Assembly (NCBI GenBank): GCA_033964015.1
Contig: CM066925.1
Span: 4,978,523-5,042,522 of the forward strand
Source: Scolanthus callimorphus
Taxonomy: Eukaryota; Cnidaria; Anthozoa; Actiniaria; Edwardsiidae
Direction: 5' to 3'
Length of the DNA stretch: 64,000 bases
In this document: positions 51,712 to 63,359 of the stretch, piece after piece
Numbering within the stretch: the first letter of the stretch is position 1
Layout of the letters: the number at the start of each line of letters is the position of its first letter
Made by a program: the position numbers and the translations under genes
Notes under the pieces: model-generated
The model's input: only the letters and a program-made list of their open reading frames with translations
What the model was told of the DNA's origin: nothing
Database searches by the model: none

Positions 51712-53455
51712 GGTGACTCATTCGAAATTCAAAATGCACCCAACTGTGTCTAGAGCGCAAATCTGCGTCGCCAAACTTAAGGCTCTAACTTTTGTGTCTT
51801 TTCCCCTATTGTTATAATTCTTTTTTCAAATCCTACTTTAATGATGTATAAATCAGTTATTAATAACCGATCTTCTGGAAACATTTTAGAAGTCACAATC
51901 AAAATTTTTGTGAGGCCCTAATTTCATATTCAGGTCGTACTAGAAAAAAAATTGCCGGTTTTTTGGCTCAAACTCCAGGAATCGATTCCAGTTGAAGTAA
52001 TCTCAAATCGAGCTAAGTTACAGAAAATTCGTCGGAACAGAAACGCGGTAATAAAAATGCCGTCAACTTTGGCCAAATTAGAAGGCTCATTCAGCTAGGC
52101 TTGAATTGAATTTTAATAGTGCTCCGAAAACTCATTATTTGGAGCTCTTCCTTCGGCACTATATTGTATGGTAACGTATTAAACTTTACCGAAGGTCAGA
52201 TTGTAAACACCATGAACTACTAAAATGTTGGAAAATTATCTACCGAGGAAAGAAATCGTAAAAGCGCAATGAATTTATTACAAGAATGTCGCGTTAAAAT
52301 GTGTCGTTATTACGTATAATTTCTTGCTAAGATTTATATAGACGAAAAGCTTGTGGCATTGGTAAAACTTAGTAACCAAATTTGACCATTATATGTGCTT
52401 GTTTGGTGTAGAAGAAAATTACAAAGTTACGACATTCACCCTCTAGTCTTGCACGCAGATTTGAAGCTCTCTTGTTTATGAATGGTAATGAAATCTGACG
52501 TTTCGTCAGGGGGAGCACATTTAGGCCTACTCTAATCAGCGAACAAAGAAAGCTTTTATCATAGCAAGTTTTTATGTTCCATAGGGACTTAATCAGACAA
52601 TTGCTATTTTCGGAGCGTGACTGCTATTGATTAGATTTGGCCTAATGAGTTCCCCCTGGAAAAACGTCAGATTTCATTATCATTCATAAACAAGAGAGCT
52701 TCAAATCTGCGTGCAAGAGTAGAGGGTGAATGTCGTAACTTTGTAATTTTCTTCTATACCAAATAAGCACACATAATGGTCAAACTTTACAAAGGTTTAC
52801 CATGGCCACAAGGTTGACGTCTATATATATCTTAGCAAGAAATACTACGTAATAACTACACATTTTAACGCGACATTCTTGTAATAAATTCATTGCGCTT
52901 TCACGATTTCTTTCCTCGGTAAATAATTTTCCAACACTTTAGTAGTTCACCGTATTTACAATCTGACCTTCCGCAAAGTTTAATACATTACTATACAATA
53001 TAGTGTCCAAGGAAGACCCCCAAATAATGAGTTTTCGGAGCACTATTAAAATTCAATTGAAGCCGAGCAGAATCAGCCTTCTAATTTGGCAAAAGTTGAC
53101 GGCATTTTTATTACCGCGTTTCTGTTCCGACGAATTTTCTGTAACTTAGCTCGATTTGAGATTACTTAAACTGGAATCGATTCCTGGAGTTTGAGCCAAA
53201 AAAACCGGCAAATTTTTTTTTCTAGTACGACCTGAATATGAAATTAGGGCCTCACAAAAATTTAGATTGTGACTTCTAAAAATGTTTCCAAGAAGATCGG
53301 TTATTAAGAACCTATTTATACATCATTAAGGTAGGATTTGAAAAAAGAATTATAACAATAGAGGAAAAGACACAAAAGTTATAGCCTTGAGTTTGGCGAC
53401 GCAGATTTGCGCTCGGGACACTGTTGGGTGCATTTTGAATTTCGAATGAGTCACC
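51712..53455. mobile_element. TTAA-flanked giant foldback, 1,744 bp
   Basis: Ends GGTGACTCATTCGAAATTCA / GAATTTCGAATGAGTCACC are flanked by TTAA (51708-51711, 53456-53459). The two arms, roughly 800 bp each, are near-identical inverted copies (for example CTCTAGTCTTGCACGCAG opposite CTGCGTGCAAGAGTAGAG) around a spacer near 52585. No transposase frame. Confidence 0.9.
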
Positions 53456-53459
53456 TTAA

Positions 53460-55555
53460 TAAAGTTAAGCGACGACATTCTAGCCGCCGCTGACTAAACA
53501 CCAGGAAGCGACAATACCACTTCCGATCACGGTTAGGATCCTTGAAAACCCCTATTCGCTTTAAAGTGTCTAGATATCCAAATTTTGTCTCTTCGTCCGG
53601 GCAACTGAGAGATATAGGATAAAGATACTACTTTTTTTAACATATTGAGTGTCTTTATCGTAGTTATAAAGACGGTACCGCAGATGTAGTGTCTTATCAG
53701 TAGTATGGACACTAAACGTGACCAAAATAGTGTCCATCCATTTGTCACGGAACTTATGAATAAGGAAGAAGTTTTCAACTTGCATGTGACACAGGAAGCC
53801 CAAAAGTGCGTTCGCGTTTTTCTCGTTTTCTTTCTTTCTTTTTAAGTGTAATGCCAGTGGGGTAAGCTGCCCACTAACCTGACTGAGTGAATCCAATTGT
53901 ATAGTGATTACACTGATTACCAATTACTCACGACAACCATTTGATATCCGCTCTGACTAAAGGATTGTTCGTTTAGTGCATCAGACACCTTGCTGTTGTT
54001 GTATCGGGTTGACAGGTGGTGCTACTTTATCCAAATTCAGAGTCGGGATTAGATGCAAATTTACTGAATATGGTGGGTAATAACAGCGGTAGTCGTTGAT
54101 GCCATTCAGAAGCTGAATTATTAATTTAATTATTTATTCAATTATGTCTTCATTTATTCATGGTTAGTCACTTTCCTTGAGCCTGTTGCTGTATTATTAT
54201 GCTTTATATGATATTCTTATTTTTGAATTGTTCAATTATCAACTAGTGTATGTGTTGGTCATTTAAAACTATCGTCTTCAATTCTTTGTCTCTTTCATCT
54301 CGGCATTCAACAAGGGGGTAATATGTCGATCAGGCGTAGTATGTCGTGTCCCGTCATGAGTGGTACCAGCCAATTGTTTTGCTTCCTAAAATACACACAA
54401 ATGAAACGTTAGTTCCTGCGAAATGAGGGGTACCCAAGGTGGTCCCAAGGTGAAGTTTGCGTGCTTGCAAGCCGAATGTCTCTTTTGGCTGAGTGATTAG
54501 AACTAATATTGTTCCTTTTCTCGCTGAAACTTCAGCCTGTGGACATACATGATGATGATTCTCAGCTCTACAATTTTCAATATGAAACGTTGAAGACAAA
54601 TGTTACGTTGATCATTAAGAGTCGTCCAAATATTTGATGCAAAAAAAATACGATTTTTTAAATCAGACCAAATTTCACGAAAGTATGCCCAAATTTCGCG
54701 TCGAGCTGATGTGTGGGGCAATTATGTTGATACTTACATTTCTATCATTTTGGGAATCGCAAAGAAATATTAAATTTTGATAACAAGCATGACCTTCCTT
54801 AAAAATATACAAATAGAATGAGCTATAAAAACCTTAATTTATAACCACCAACTCTGCCACGTTGAAATGAGATCCATATTCCATGTAAACTCACTACAAT
54901 GAATTTCGCATAAATGATAGCCCTGATTATCCTAAAATATCTTCAGATCGGGCATGTAGAATTTATATAACGGTATACACGGAGACAATCACTCAACCTT
55001 GAGGTAAAGTAGCGCATTATCGAAAAAAGGCGGTACAGACTAAAAGTGGCGTGAGAGTTAAAAAATAGGCGTGGGCCGATTATCACGTGATACTAACTCC
55101 GATCTCCCCAAGATTTGTAGTGACATCTATTTCAGTCTATGGGTAGTATGTGTGCTTAAATGGCTCCGCGATAGAAATCAACCTGTTTTATATGAGAGGT
55201 TCAAAATTGGTTGGCATGGGGTGTTTTCCAACAGCTGCATGAAGTCAGGTATAGGTGATTGATCCAACTAAGCTCACACAGTTAAGAAGATTGCAGAACA
55301 TTACGTATTTAGGCCGAGTTTACGGTTCAATGAATGCTTTGCCCTTCGCCAGTACACAGTCTATCCTCCTGCAAAGAATCGTCCATTGAGAAGAGACATG
55401 AATCGTGCTTCTAATATTTCGAAGTACATGCAATCCCCATATGAACGATTCATAAGCTTTATTTCGTCACATTAATTTTGTTTTATTTTTTTGTTTACTC
55501 GACTTTGCCAGAATTTGCAGTGACACACTACTGGGCCCCGTATTGTTACGGGCAC
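53460..55555. other. Intergenic stretch with nothing recognised
   Basis: No protein-like frames, tRNA signals or clear inverted repeats. It is AT-rich; only short random frames exist on both strands. Confidence 0.5.
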
Positions 55556-55559
55556 TTTT

Positions 55560-55925
55560 ATAAGAAGCGCAATTAATTAGTTTTAGAAAATAACACCTAT
55601 GTTGCATTGTGAATGTGCGCATTCTGATTGGTTAAAAAGCGTGTTCATATCAATAAAATTTCGCCAAAAGCTGTCGTTTTGCCGACGTTGCAAAACTTCC
55701 TTATCAGGAAATCCCCCCTTACCTTATTTGGAAGGTCTGTAAGTACTTTTCCTCATATCTTAGCGAAAAAAGCAGGAAAATTGACCATAAACTTGCAGAT
55801 ACTCGAGAAACATCCTTCTCTTGGTCGCCATTTTGTTTTTACCCCCCACCGAGGGGCCTGAGTCACGTTTTGAACACCACAGGATTTGGCATAAAAACGA
55901 CAGCACTTTCTTGATTTGTGTAAGA
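55560..55925. mobile_element. Repeat copy inverted relative to 41.7-42.2 kb
   Basis: Contains the reverse complements of the 41730-42170 segments, including CTTGGTCGCCATTTTGTTTT and GGAAGGTCTGTAAGTACTTT. Confidence 0.6.
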
Positions 55926-56249
55926 GACCCGCAGACTCGTACCCAGTCGCCATGTTGTTTTCTTCTAGCGGCGCGCGGTGCATCACGGTCAGGTCGAGGT
56001 TTTTTCAAGGTGCGCGGTGCATCACGGTCAGGACGAACTCACAGAAAATGGCGAGTCGTTAATTTTTCTGCGACCTTCCCATAATCCTTTGCGTGCCTGT
56101 CAAGTAACGCAATATCGGCAACAGCCAGTAACGCAAAAGCGAAAAAATCGAAAAGAAACACAATTAACGACTGGGTACGAGTCTGAGAGACCCGAGAAAC
56201 ACGATTGTCACGCAACGCTGTCGCGCGTGTGCATGTTATTTTCTAAAAG

Positions 56250-56435
56250 CAATAAAAATACTTTCTGCGTGTTTTCTGGTTTCTTACAAACACTCGGAGA
56301 ATGTTGGTCGAACTGATAAAACTTGAAAGACACTCGACGCCTTCGGCTCGTGTCTTTCAAGTTTTGATCAGTTCTCCCAACATCCCCCTCGTGTTTGTAA
56401 GAAAGCAGAGAGCGCGCGGAAAGTACTTTTATTGC
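56250..56435. mobile_element. Foldback MITE at the 3' end of the receptor gene
   Basis: GCAATAAAAATACTTTCTGC / GGAAAGTACTTTTATTGC outer ends and TTTCTTACAAACAC / GTGTTTGTAAGAAA inner arms fold around CGACGCCTTCGGCTCG. The minus-strand AATAAA at 56428-56433, 27 bases past the receptor stop, lies in its terminal repeat. Confidence 0.75.
56428..56433 (-). terminator. Poly(A) signal for the LRR receptor gene
   Basis: AATAAA on the minus strand, 27 nt after the stop codon at 56460-56462. It would give a very short 3' UTR and is inside a transposon end. Confidence 0.5.
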
Positions 56436-56459
56436 TTAAATATAAACTATTTACTATGT

Positions 56460-59400
56460 CTAACTTACAACAACCGTGTTTAGATAGCTCACCTGTCGTT
56501 CCGCCAGTGGGACCACGTTTTTCGCGACTGGCGCCTCTTTCTTTTTTCTTGCAAATGCGAGAAGTTTTGCCCGAACGTTTGGATTGGAGAACGTGTAGAG
56601 GAACGGGTTGATGGCAGAGTTGACGGGTAGAACGAAGACTGCCATCCAGGCGTAGATCTGTCCGGTTGGATCGTTGAACTTGCCAGTCAGTGCTACTGCT
56701 CCAATTATGACCACAGGCATCCAACAACAAAAGTCAGTTAGAATAACAACAAACACGCGCTTTGCCAGGGCAGAGTCGTTCTTCATATTGGAGCGGACAC
56801 GTTTAGACGACATTGTGACTTTCATGAAGATCGCTAGGTAAGCAACCATGATAAAGATGAAGGCGAGGCCATTGAACACAACAAAGAGAGCGACGGAGTA
56901 TTCCCATCCCGAAAGTCGTTTTGATGACAGTTGAAGGGGGAGGCACACAGTTGATCTTCCGTAAACACTAAATCCGGACTCGGTATCTGTGAAGTAGACA
57001 GGTGCAAACAGCGGTGCGAAGGCGGCGACTGTCCCTAACACCCAGATGGCAATACAAATGATCATGGTTGATTTGATGCTGAGTCGACGGATACTGAAGG
57101 GGAAGAGTAAAGCGTTTGCTCTGTCAGCAGTAATGGCGATAAGGATCATGACGGATACTTCCCCAGAAAGGGTTGATATGGCGCCAGCAAATTGACAAGT
57201 CAATCCCAATCTCCATTCTACGTCGTGGAGGAAGTATTTATTTTTCCACATGACATCATGAACAGCAATTAATAGAAGATACAACCCCATCAGGAAATCA
57301 GCACAAGCCAAATTAGAAAAGAGCAAGGACTGAACTGCGACAGCTTTAGCTTTTTTGGATCTTTTATCTTCTTGTCCCATCACTCTCCAATATATAATAA
57401 CGGCCGCATTACCAAAGCAGGCAAAGATTCCAAGAAACCAAATGCTCAGCTGAATCGGTGTTTGTTTAAGCATTGTCTGCAGCTGGAAAACTCGTTTTGG
57501 TCGACTGACTGACAATCAAGATTAGGATTGTCCTCTCTTGCGTAGCAACATAGAATGAAGCTGTTATTTTACTGAAAAAAAAGATGATAACTATAGGATA
57601 GTTGAATATCAAGCACAAGCCAGCGTCATTGATCGGGATTTCCCACCGAATGTTTTTTTTTTAACCGATGTCAAGGTGTTTGGGAAATCTGATGAAAAAA
57701 CATTATAAAGTTTTGATAAAGGTCTTCAAACGAATCATTAAATGTCAAGAATAAGAGGGCATACAATCTCAAGAATCTATGTAAATTAAATGTAAAAACA
57801 CGTAATTCAAAAACCACCTTTACGCTTTTTTTTCTTGAAGCTTAACGAATTATAAAAGAGTTGAGAATGTATACTTACAGATATCTTAAATTTTTCAGGT
57901 TGCTGAAGACATCACTTGAAACGTCTTTCTCTCTAATTGGGTTTTCGTGAAGAGTACTGTTAAAAGAAGACATATGAAAATGTATTTACGATGGAGACAC
58001 AGATCATGCATATCATGCAGAAGGAGGGCATACAAGCTGGATGACATATGTATAAGGGACTCTCTCAAAATAACATTTTTACAAAGCGAGACTTCCTTGG
58101 TAAAGCATGCTCACGCGGCTCACCCTGACTCAAAAACATGGTGATATAACTCGTAAGTAGTAGAAACGTTGGCTTCTCTGAAGAAAATAAAACTATTGGA
58201 ATATTAAAACCCGTGCAATATTCAAACGAAACTTCCTAGAAAAATAATGGCGGAATTTTAAAATGCGAAAGTATAAACTTTACTACTGGCGGTGGATTTT
58301 TCTTTACCGGAATTGGGATTTTTCAATGAGTGAAGAATGGGGTAGGAAACAAAGGAAATCGTTTCGCAAAATGTCGTGTCTGTATAAAATATTAAATTGA
58401 GAGTCTACACGCAGTAATACATTTCTCGCCCAGGGAAGTGGATGAATCCCGTAAAGGAAGGACTTGGTTCGTGTGTTTGTATTTTGTTTACTATGGCTAC
58501 ATACAGTGTTTGAAGATCTTTCAGTGGATCGAAGATCTGAGCATGAAGATGTGTTATACGATTATCATGAAGATACCTGTAAGAAACGGAAATGTAACAA
58601 GTGTTTTCGGCCTCCCACACGAGAGGAACTTGTTGTTAAATCAAGAGGTTACAAAAAGGGCGTAATATCGTTTCCCGTCAGTCTGACAACATATTTTTCA
58701 TTCTGCACCTCTATCGCGTTTCAAGTCTCGGGGGCAGGTCCTTATGCCTTTTTGAGACAAAAGAGCAGGCTTCATTTGTTGTTCGCTATTTTAAATATTC
58801 AGTGCTTTTATTTTCAAGCCCAATTCACACATTTTGAATTTAGACCCAGCTAATAGACAAATGAGTGCAGACTATCCTTCGGCCAGTTATATATATCCCC
58901 ATCTTTAAATATTACAGGGTTCCCACATGTACACGGATGGAAGCCAGGAAAGGACAAGAAGTAGAACGAAGAGTTTTCTTGTATGTTTGGAGTTTATGTT
59001 AGGCCAAGTGGCGTGACATGATGTCCCTCTTCGCGAAAACAAATTGATGCAATTTTGATTAGGTTTATAGCGCTCTGCTTGCCCTCCGCTAGCGCTGCGC
59101 TAAAAAAGTCGTCAAGCGTAAACTTACAAATGCGTCAGCGTTCGGGTACTATTAAAAGCAGCGGCATCCATCCTTGTTATTCTGTTGGAGCGTAGACTCC
59201 TACAAATGGATCACAGTTTAGTTGACCTTCGATCACGTCTATTTTTTGTAGGTTAGTATGTGACCCGACTTACAAAATTTTCAAATTTGTCAATCCGTCG
59301 AATGTTCCCCGTAGCAGCTCAAGGATACCATTTCTTGCAATTTCCCTAGAAAGAAACACTGGAGATCACATCTCTTTATTTCATAGCGTCCCTCTCATCG

Positions 59401-61935
59401 TCCATGTTGCGTTTAATACATTATCATTAAAACGTGACACTTACAGTGTTCTCAAAGACCTCAGTCCTTCAAAAACCTTGGGTTGTAGTTGCTGGATAAA
59501 GTTGGAGTTTATTTTCCTAAACATTCACACAAGCATATGTGAGGGCACCAATCGGAGACGTGTGAAACAGCTTTAATTCCAACAAATGCGATGCTACAAT
59601 GTCGTTATAAAACGCTTATTTAGCTACATGCAAATCTAAGCTGATACAACCGTATACATGAGGGCCGTAGCAAGCCTCCAAAATCTGTTGGGCACGACGT
59701 TAATTACACACGGCAATTTTAAAGTGAAGTTTAAGGGCGCCGAACATTTAAAGCCCAGCATTTGAAATTACCGCATGTTTGGAGAGGGAACTTTGATGTG
59801 CAGGGTGCAAAATTGGGGGTTTAAAGGATTTTTTTGGGAAATATAAATTAAAGGCACGTAGCATTGCAGCAATGCATTGACAGTTGGTAATGTTTTTACG
59901 TAGTTATACATTGCGCGAGGGAAACATAAACACGCAGAAATATATACATTGATTGTCATGGGAATGTTATAAAAAACTGGCACTCATCAAGCTGTTCGAG
60001 ATAGAGATAGAGTTGCTGAAGAAATTATTAAATATACTTACAGCGTCTCGAGTGCAGAAACACCGGTTAAAGCTTTTCTCTCCAAACGATACAGTTTGTT
60101 ATTGCTCACATCGCTGCAAAAAGAAGCAGAAAAAAAAGGAAGGCATGAGGAGACGTGTCACAAAACACCTTTTCGAAATTTTAGCCAGCCAGCAAAACTG
60201 GTATTCCACGCATGGTGATACTACCGAAGAAGATATTGTGTAGGTTTATTGCTCACTGATTCGTTCTATTCGAGAGAATGCTTCCGTAATGTATTTAGTG
60301 TTTTCTGACCTCCCCCTCTCATGTTAAAGAAAATATGCATATCAATCAATGCTCCTTCGAAAATTGTCGTTTTTCAACACTTCACGATGAAAACCACATT
60401 TATTGTAAATACCTTATTAGTAAGTGACAGACGATCTTCTTGTGATATGCATTCCGGGTAAAGTAGCAAGAGAACGGCGAAATTTGAATGAAAACTTGCA
60501 TGACACCCAGAGTCCCTAGTATAGTCCGGTCAAATTACCCCGAACCTGGAAAAAATTGCAACATGGGAAATTTTGGTACTAATGTCAAAAACATATATAG
60601 GAACAACATATCCAAATTTCGTAAAAATCCGACCGGGGGAAGTTTGTTAAATTTTTGGCTTTACCGGCGACGTCAAGGGCGATGAGCTACGGCTATGATC
60701 AGTTTATTTCTTTTAGCGTATAATATTCGAACTTTAGTGTATCACCACGCGGGAAATACAAGGATCATTTGGGATTTGTAAAAACTCAGGATTATTTAGT
60801 TATTATTTTGCAGAATTGGTTATCAACGAACACAAAAATTCACATCTATGCAATCACATTGTGCAGTAGAAAGAAACGGCTGGATACCTCGTTCAATATC
60901 ACACCGAGTACGGCTACACAGTCTATAGCCCTCCCTTCGAATCGTGCCACCGAAAAGAACGGGCTTTCCTTCGTGCAGACGGAAAACCCCAAATTTAACC
61001 AACTTCCCCCAAACGGATTTTCACAGAATTTGGACACGTATTTTTCACATATGTCCCTGAGAATTTGCTGTATAAAAATCCCATGTTGCAATTTTTCAAG
61101 GTTAAACGCTAAATGACCGGACTATAGTTTTCGATCTGCCCACCACTCATTTGGGCTTGGTGACCCAGTCTCCCCACGTGCAATAAGCAAAAGCCACAGT
61201 GATCCAGTGATATGTGGCTATTTTCCGTCATACGTAAATGTCGGAAACCTCCCATAGTGGCATCCCTCATTGCACTAGCCCGTTTATATGAACTTATTTG
61301 TCACAACTAAACAAGGTTGGCCCTAGAACTCTCAACAAAGTACTAGAAAAAATCAAGAGTGGATTACCAAGAGTTTCCATATTTACTAAGTACGCCCGAA
61401 TCACAGTCAGAAAAGTGTCTATTTTTAGACTAGGATTGCCGCGAAAATTCGTCATCCACAGGGTTCCCACTTTCTCGCCACGCAAACAGTTGTGAGATCC
61501 AGCCTAAAATAAATCGCAGATCAATCGAAAAACCTTTAAAGTCGCAAAGATAAGGTAGGATATTCTCTATTTGTTGTGTATTGGGTATACGAGCATTCGA
61601 ACCTGAGCATTCGAATACTTTCGCGCGCGAAATTCAAATCTAAAACTAGACACTTTTCTGACTGTGATGTGGACAAATACTATACGAAAGATTCTTAACT
61701 CTTGTTAATCCACTCTTGAAAAAATATAAGACTAAGAACACTAAGTCTTTGTCATAAGATATATCTCGGCGGTAACATCATTGTTTAGCCTATATAAAAC
61801 ATTTTGTCGATTTCATGATATATTAGACATTTTTCATTGGTTGTTGCGTCACGGTTTACTTACACATATACTAGCTTGTGAAGATTGCTTATGTCTCCTC
61901 TATCCAGACTGGAAATGTCATTCTGCTGTAGCAGT
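56460..61935 (-). CDS. LRR-containing GPCR (LGR / relaxin-receptor-like), 5' end not found
   Basis: This is the carboxy part of a membrane receptor with extracellular leucine-rich repeats and seven helices, signalling through G proteins. Exons: 61864-61935, 60042-60113, 59445-59516, 59274-59345, 58505-58576, 57879-57956, 56460-57560. The first six each encode one LRR (LQQNDISSL, DVSNNKLYRL, LHDNRITHLHAQIF) and all are phase 2. The last gives the Cys-rich hinge (LCCYARED...FSSC) and all seven helices: ACADFLMGLYLLLIA (helix 2), Cys pair LTCQFAG / STVCLPL, DRA instead of DRY after helix 3, NPFLY in helix 7. A one-base deletion at about 57477-57481 separates hinge and helix 1. The ligand is unknown; the class includes glycoprotein-hormone, R-spondin and relaxin receptors. 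Signal peptide and any LDLa exons lie beyond 61935, not identified. Confidence 0.88.
60522..61124. mobile_element. TA-flanked MITE, 603 bp
   Basis: Ends TAGTCCGGTCA / TGACCGGACTA with TA on both sides; inner arms AAATTTCGTAAAAATCCG / CGGATTTTCACAGAATTT. It lies in the LRR-receptor intron between 60113 and 61864. A hairpin with a similar GGATTACCCCG core lies at 28977-29034. Confidence 0.8.
61354..61718. mobile_element. MITE with CAAGAGTGGATTA ends, copy 2
   Basis: Close copy of 26735-27102. AAAAAAT flanks both sides, a probable target duplication of 7-8 bp, suggesting a hAT-type mover. Confidence 0.85.
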
Positions 61936-62730
61936 CTATGAAATAATTGCCTTGATCAATGCAAAAATGACTTATATTCACTAAGTAGTTCTTGTTTTTT
62001 ATGGCAATTTATGTACTCTAGTCGCCAGATGGGGTTTAAGTGTAGCCTCCGGTAGAACAACAACAACAACAGGAGCAACATCAAACTGTGTTTTGGAATC
62101 CTCAAAACGTGAAGAAGTTAAATGGTAGAGCTGATCCGAAGAAAATTTTGCTGCTCTTCTACACAGGGCGAGTAATCGGACCATTTATTCATTTATCACC
62201 AATAGAAAAGAAAAAAGAACGAGAAAAAGCAGGCGTCGCCGCTCAGTAGCTGAGACTTGCGCGCGCAGGCGAACTCATTAAAAAATGAAGGACTATCTTT
62301 GCAAGAATTTTAAAAGAAGCAGTAGAAGTTTTTGTTTTCCGGAAAGAAGTTTTAATTCACGAATTTTGATGGTTTCAAAAATGGCGGCAAAGCAGAGCGT
62401 CTGCTCCTTTGATAGACGCCTTTTCATTTTGATGGTCAGGGAGATATTCTCACACAGTATAGTACTTAACTGGTGTCCTTACAGCGCAACAGTTTCTCTT
62501 GGCAAGTTTCCAGGTACATCCAAGCGATCCTACATCTCACCACAATCTCACTTCCGTCTCCCCAGAATTCTCTGCCTCGCAGGTCTGTACAGCTGCATGC
62601 TTCTGGGCATTCTTAAAACAAAATCTCATATTGGCCTGTTATTGAATAGCCTGCGAAAGGGGCATTGCTAAACAGCGAAACAGCGAAACGAGAAACAGCG
62701 AAACGAGAAAAGCGAAACAACCCGTGAAAC

Positions 62731-63356
62731 AGCAAAAAATCGAGAAGGATTTGTCCGATCTCAACCAAACTTATAAGGAATGGCCACACGTACCGAATGT
62801 CACTAAATGGTCAAAACGTGATGACGTCATCAATCACGTGACCGTGGGAAAATTGCTGATAACTTGAGAAGGAATTGACCGATCTCGACCAAACTTACGA
62901 AGAATAACCTCAGGCACGTGTCGGATGTCACTAAATGGTCAAAACGTAATGACGTCATCAATCACGTGACCGTGGGAAAATTGCTGATAACTTGAGAAGG
63001 ACTGGACCGATCTCGACCAGACTTACGAGGAATAACCTCAGGCACGTGCCGGATGTCACTAAATGGACAAACGTAATGACGTCATCAATCACGTGACCGT
63101 GGGAAAATTGCTGATAACTTGAGAAGGAATGGACCGATCTCAACCAAACTTACGAGGAATAACCTCAAGCGCGTACCAGATGTCACTAAATGGTTACAAC
63201 GTGATGACGTCATCAATCACGTGACGGTGGGAAAATTGCAGATAACTTGAGAAGGATTTGAGCGATCTCAACCAAACTTACAAGGAACAACCACAGGCAT
63301 GTACCGAATGTCAATAAAACTTTAAAATTTGGTGACGTCATCAATCACCTGGCGCG
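62731..63356. repeat. 128-bp satellite, five units, with CRE and E-box motifs
   Basis: Units start ATAACTTGAGAAGGA at 62859, 62987, 63114 and 63242; the first unit is partial. Units 1-4 carry TGACGTCATCAATCACGTG, i.e. a CRE-like TGACGTCA and an E-box CACGTG 5 bp apart; the last has GTGACGTCATCAATCACCTG. An inverted partial copy begins near 63890 and runs off the window, so the array may be the subterminal repeat of a larger element. Confidence 0.85.
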
Positions 63357-63359
63357 ATA

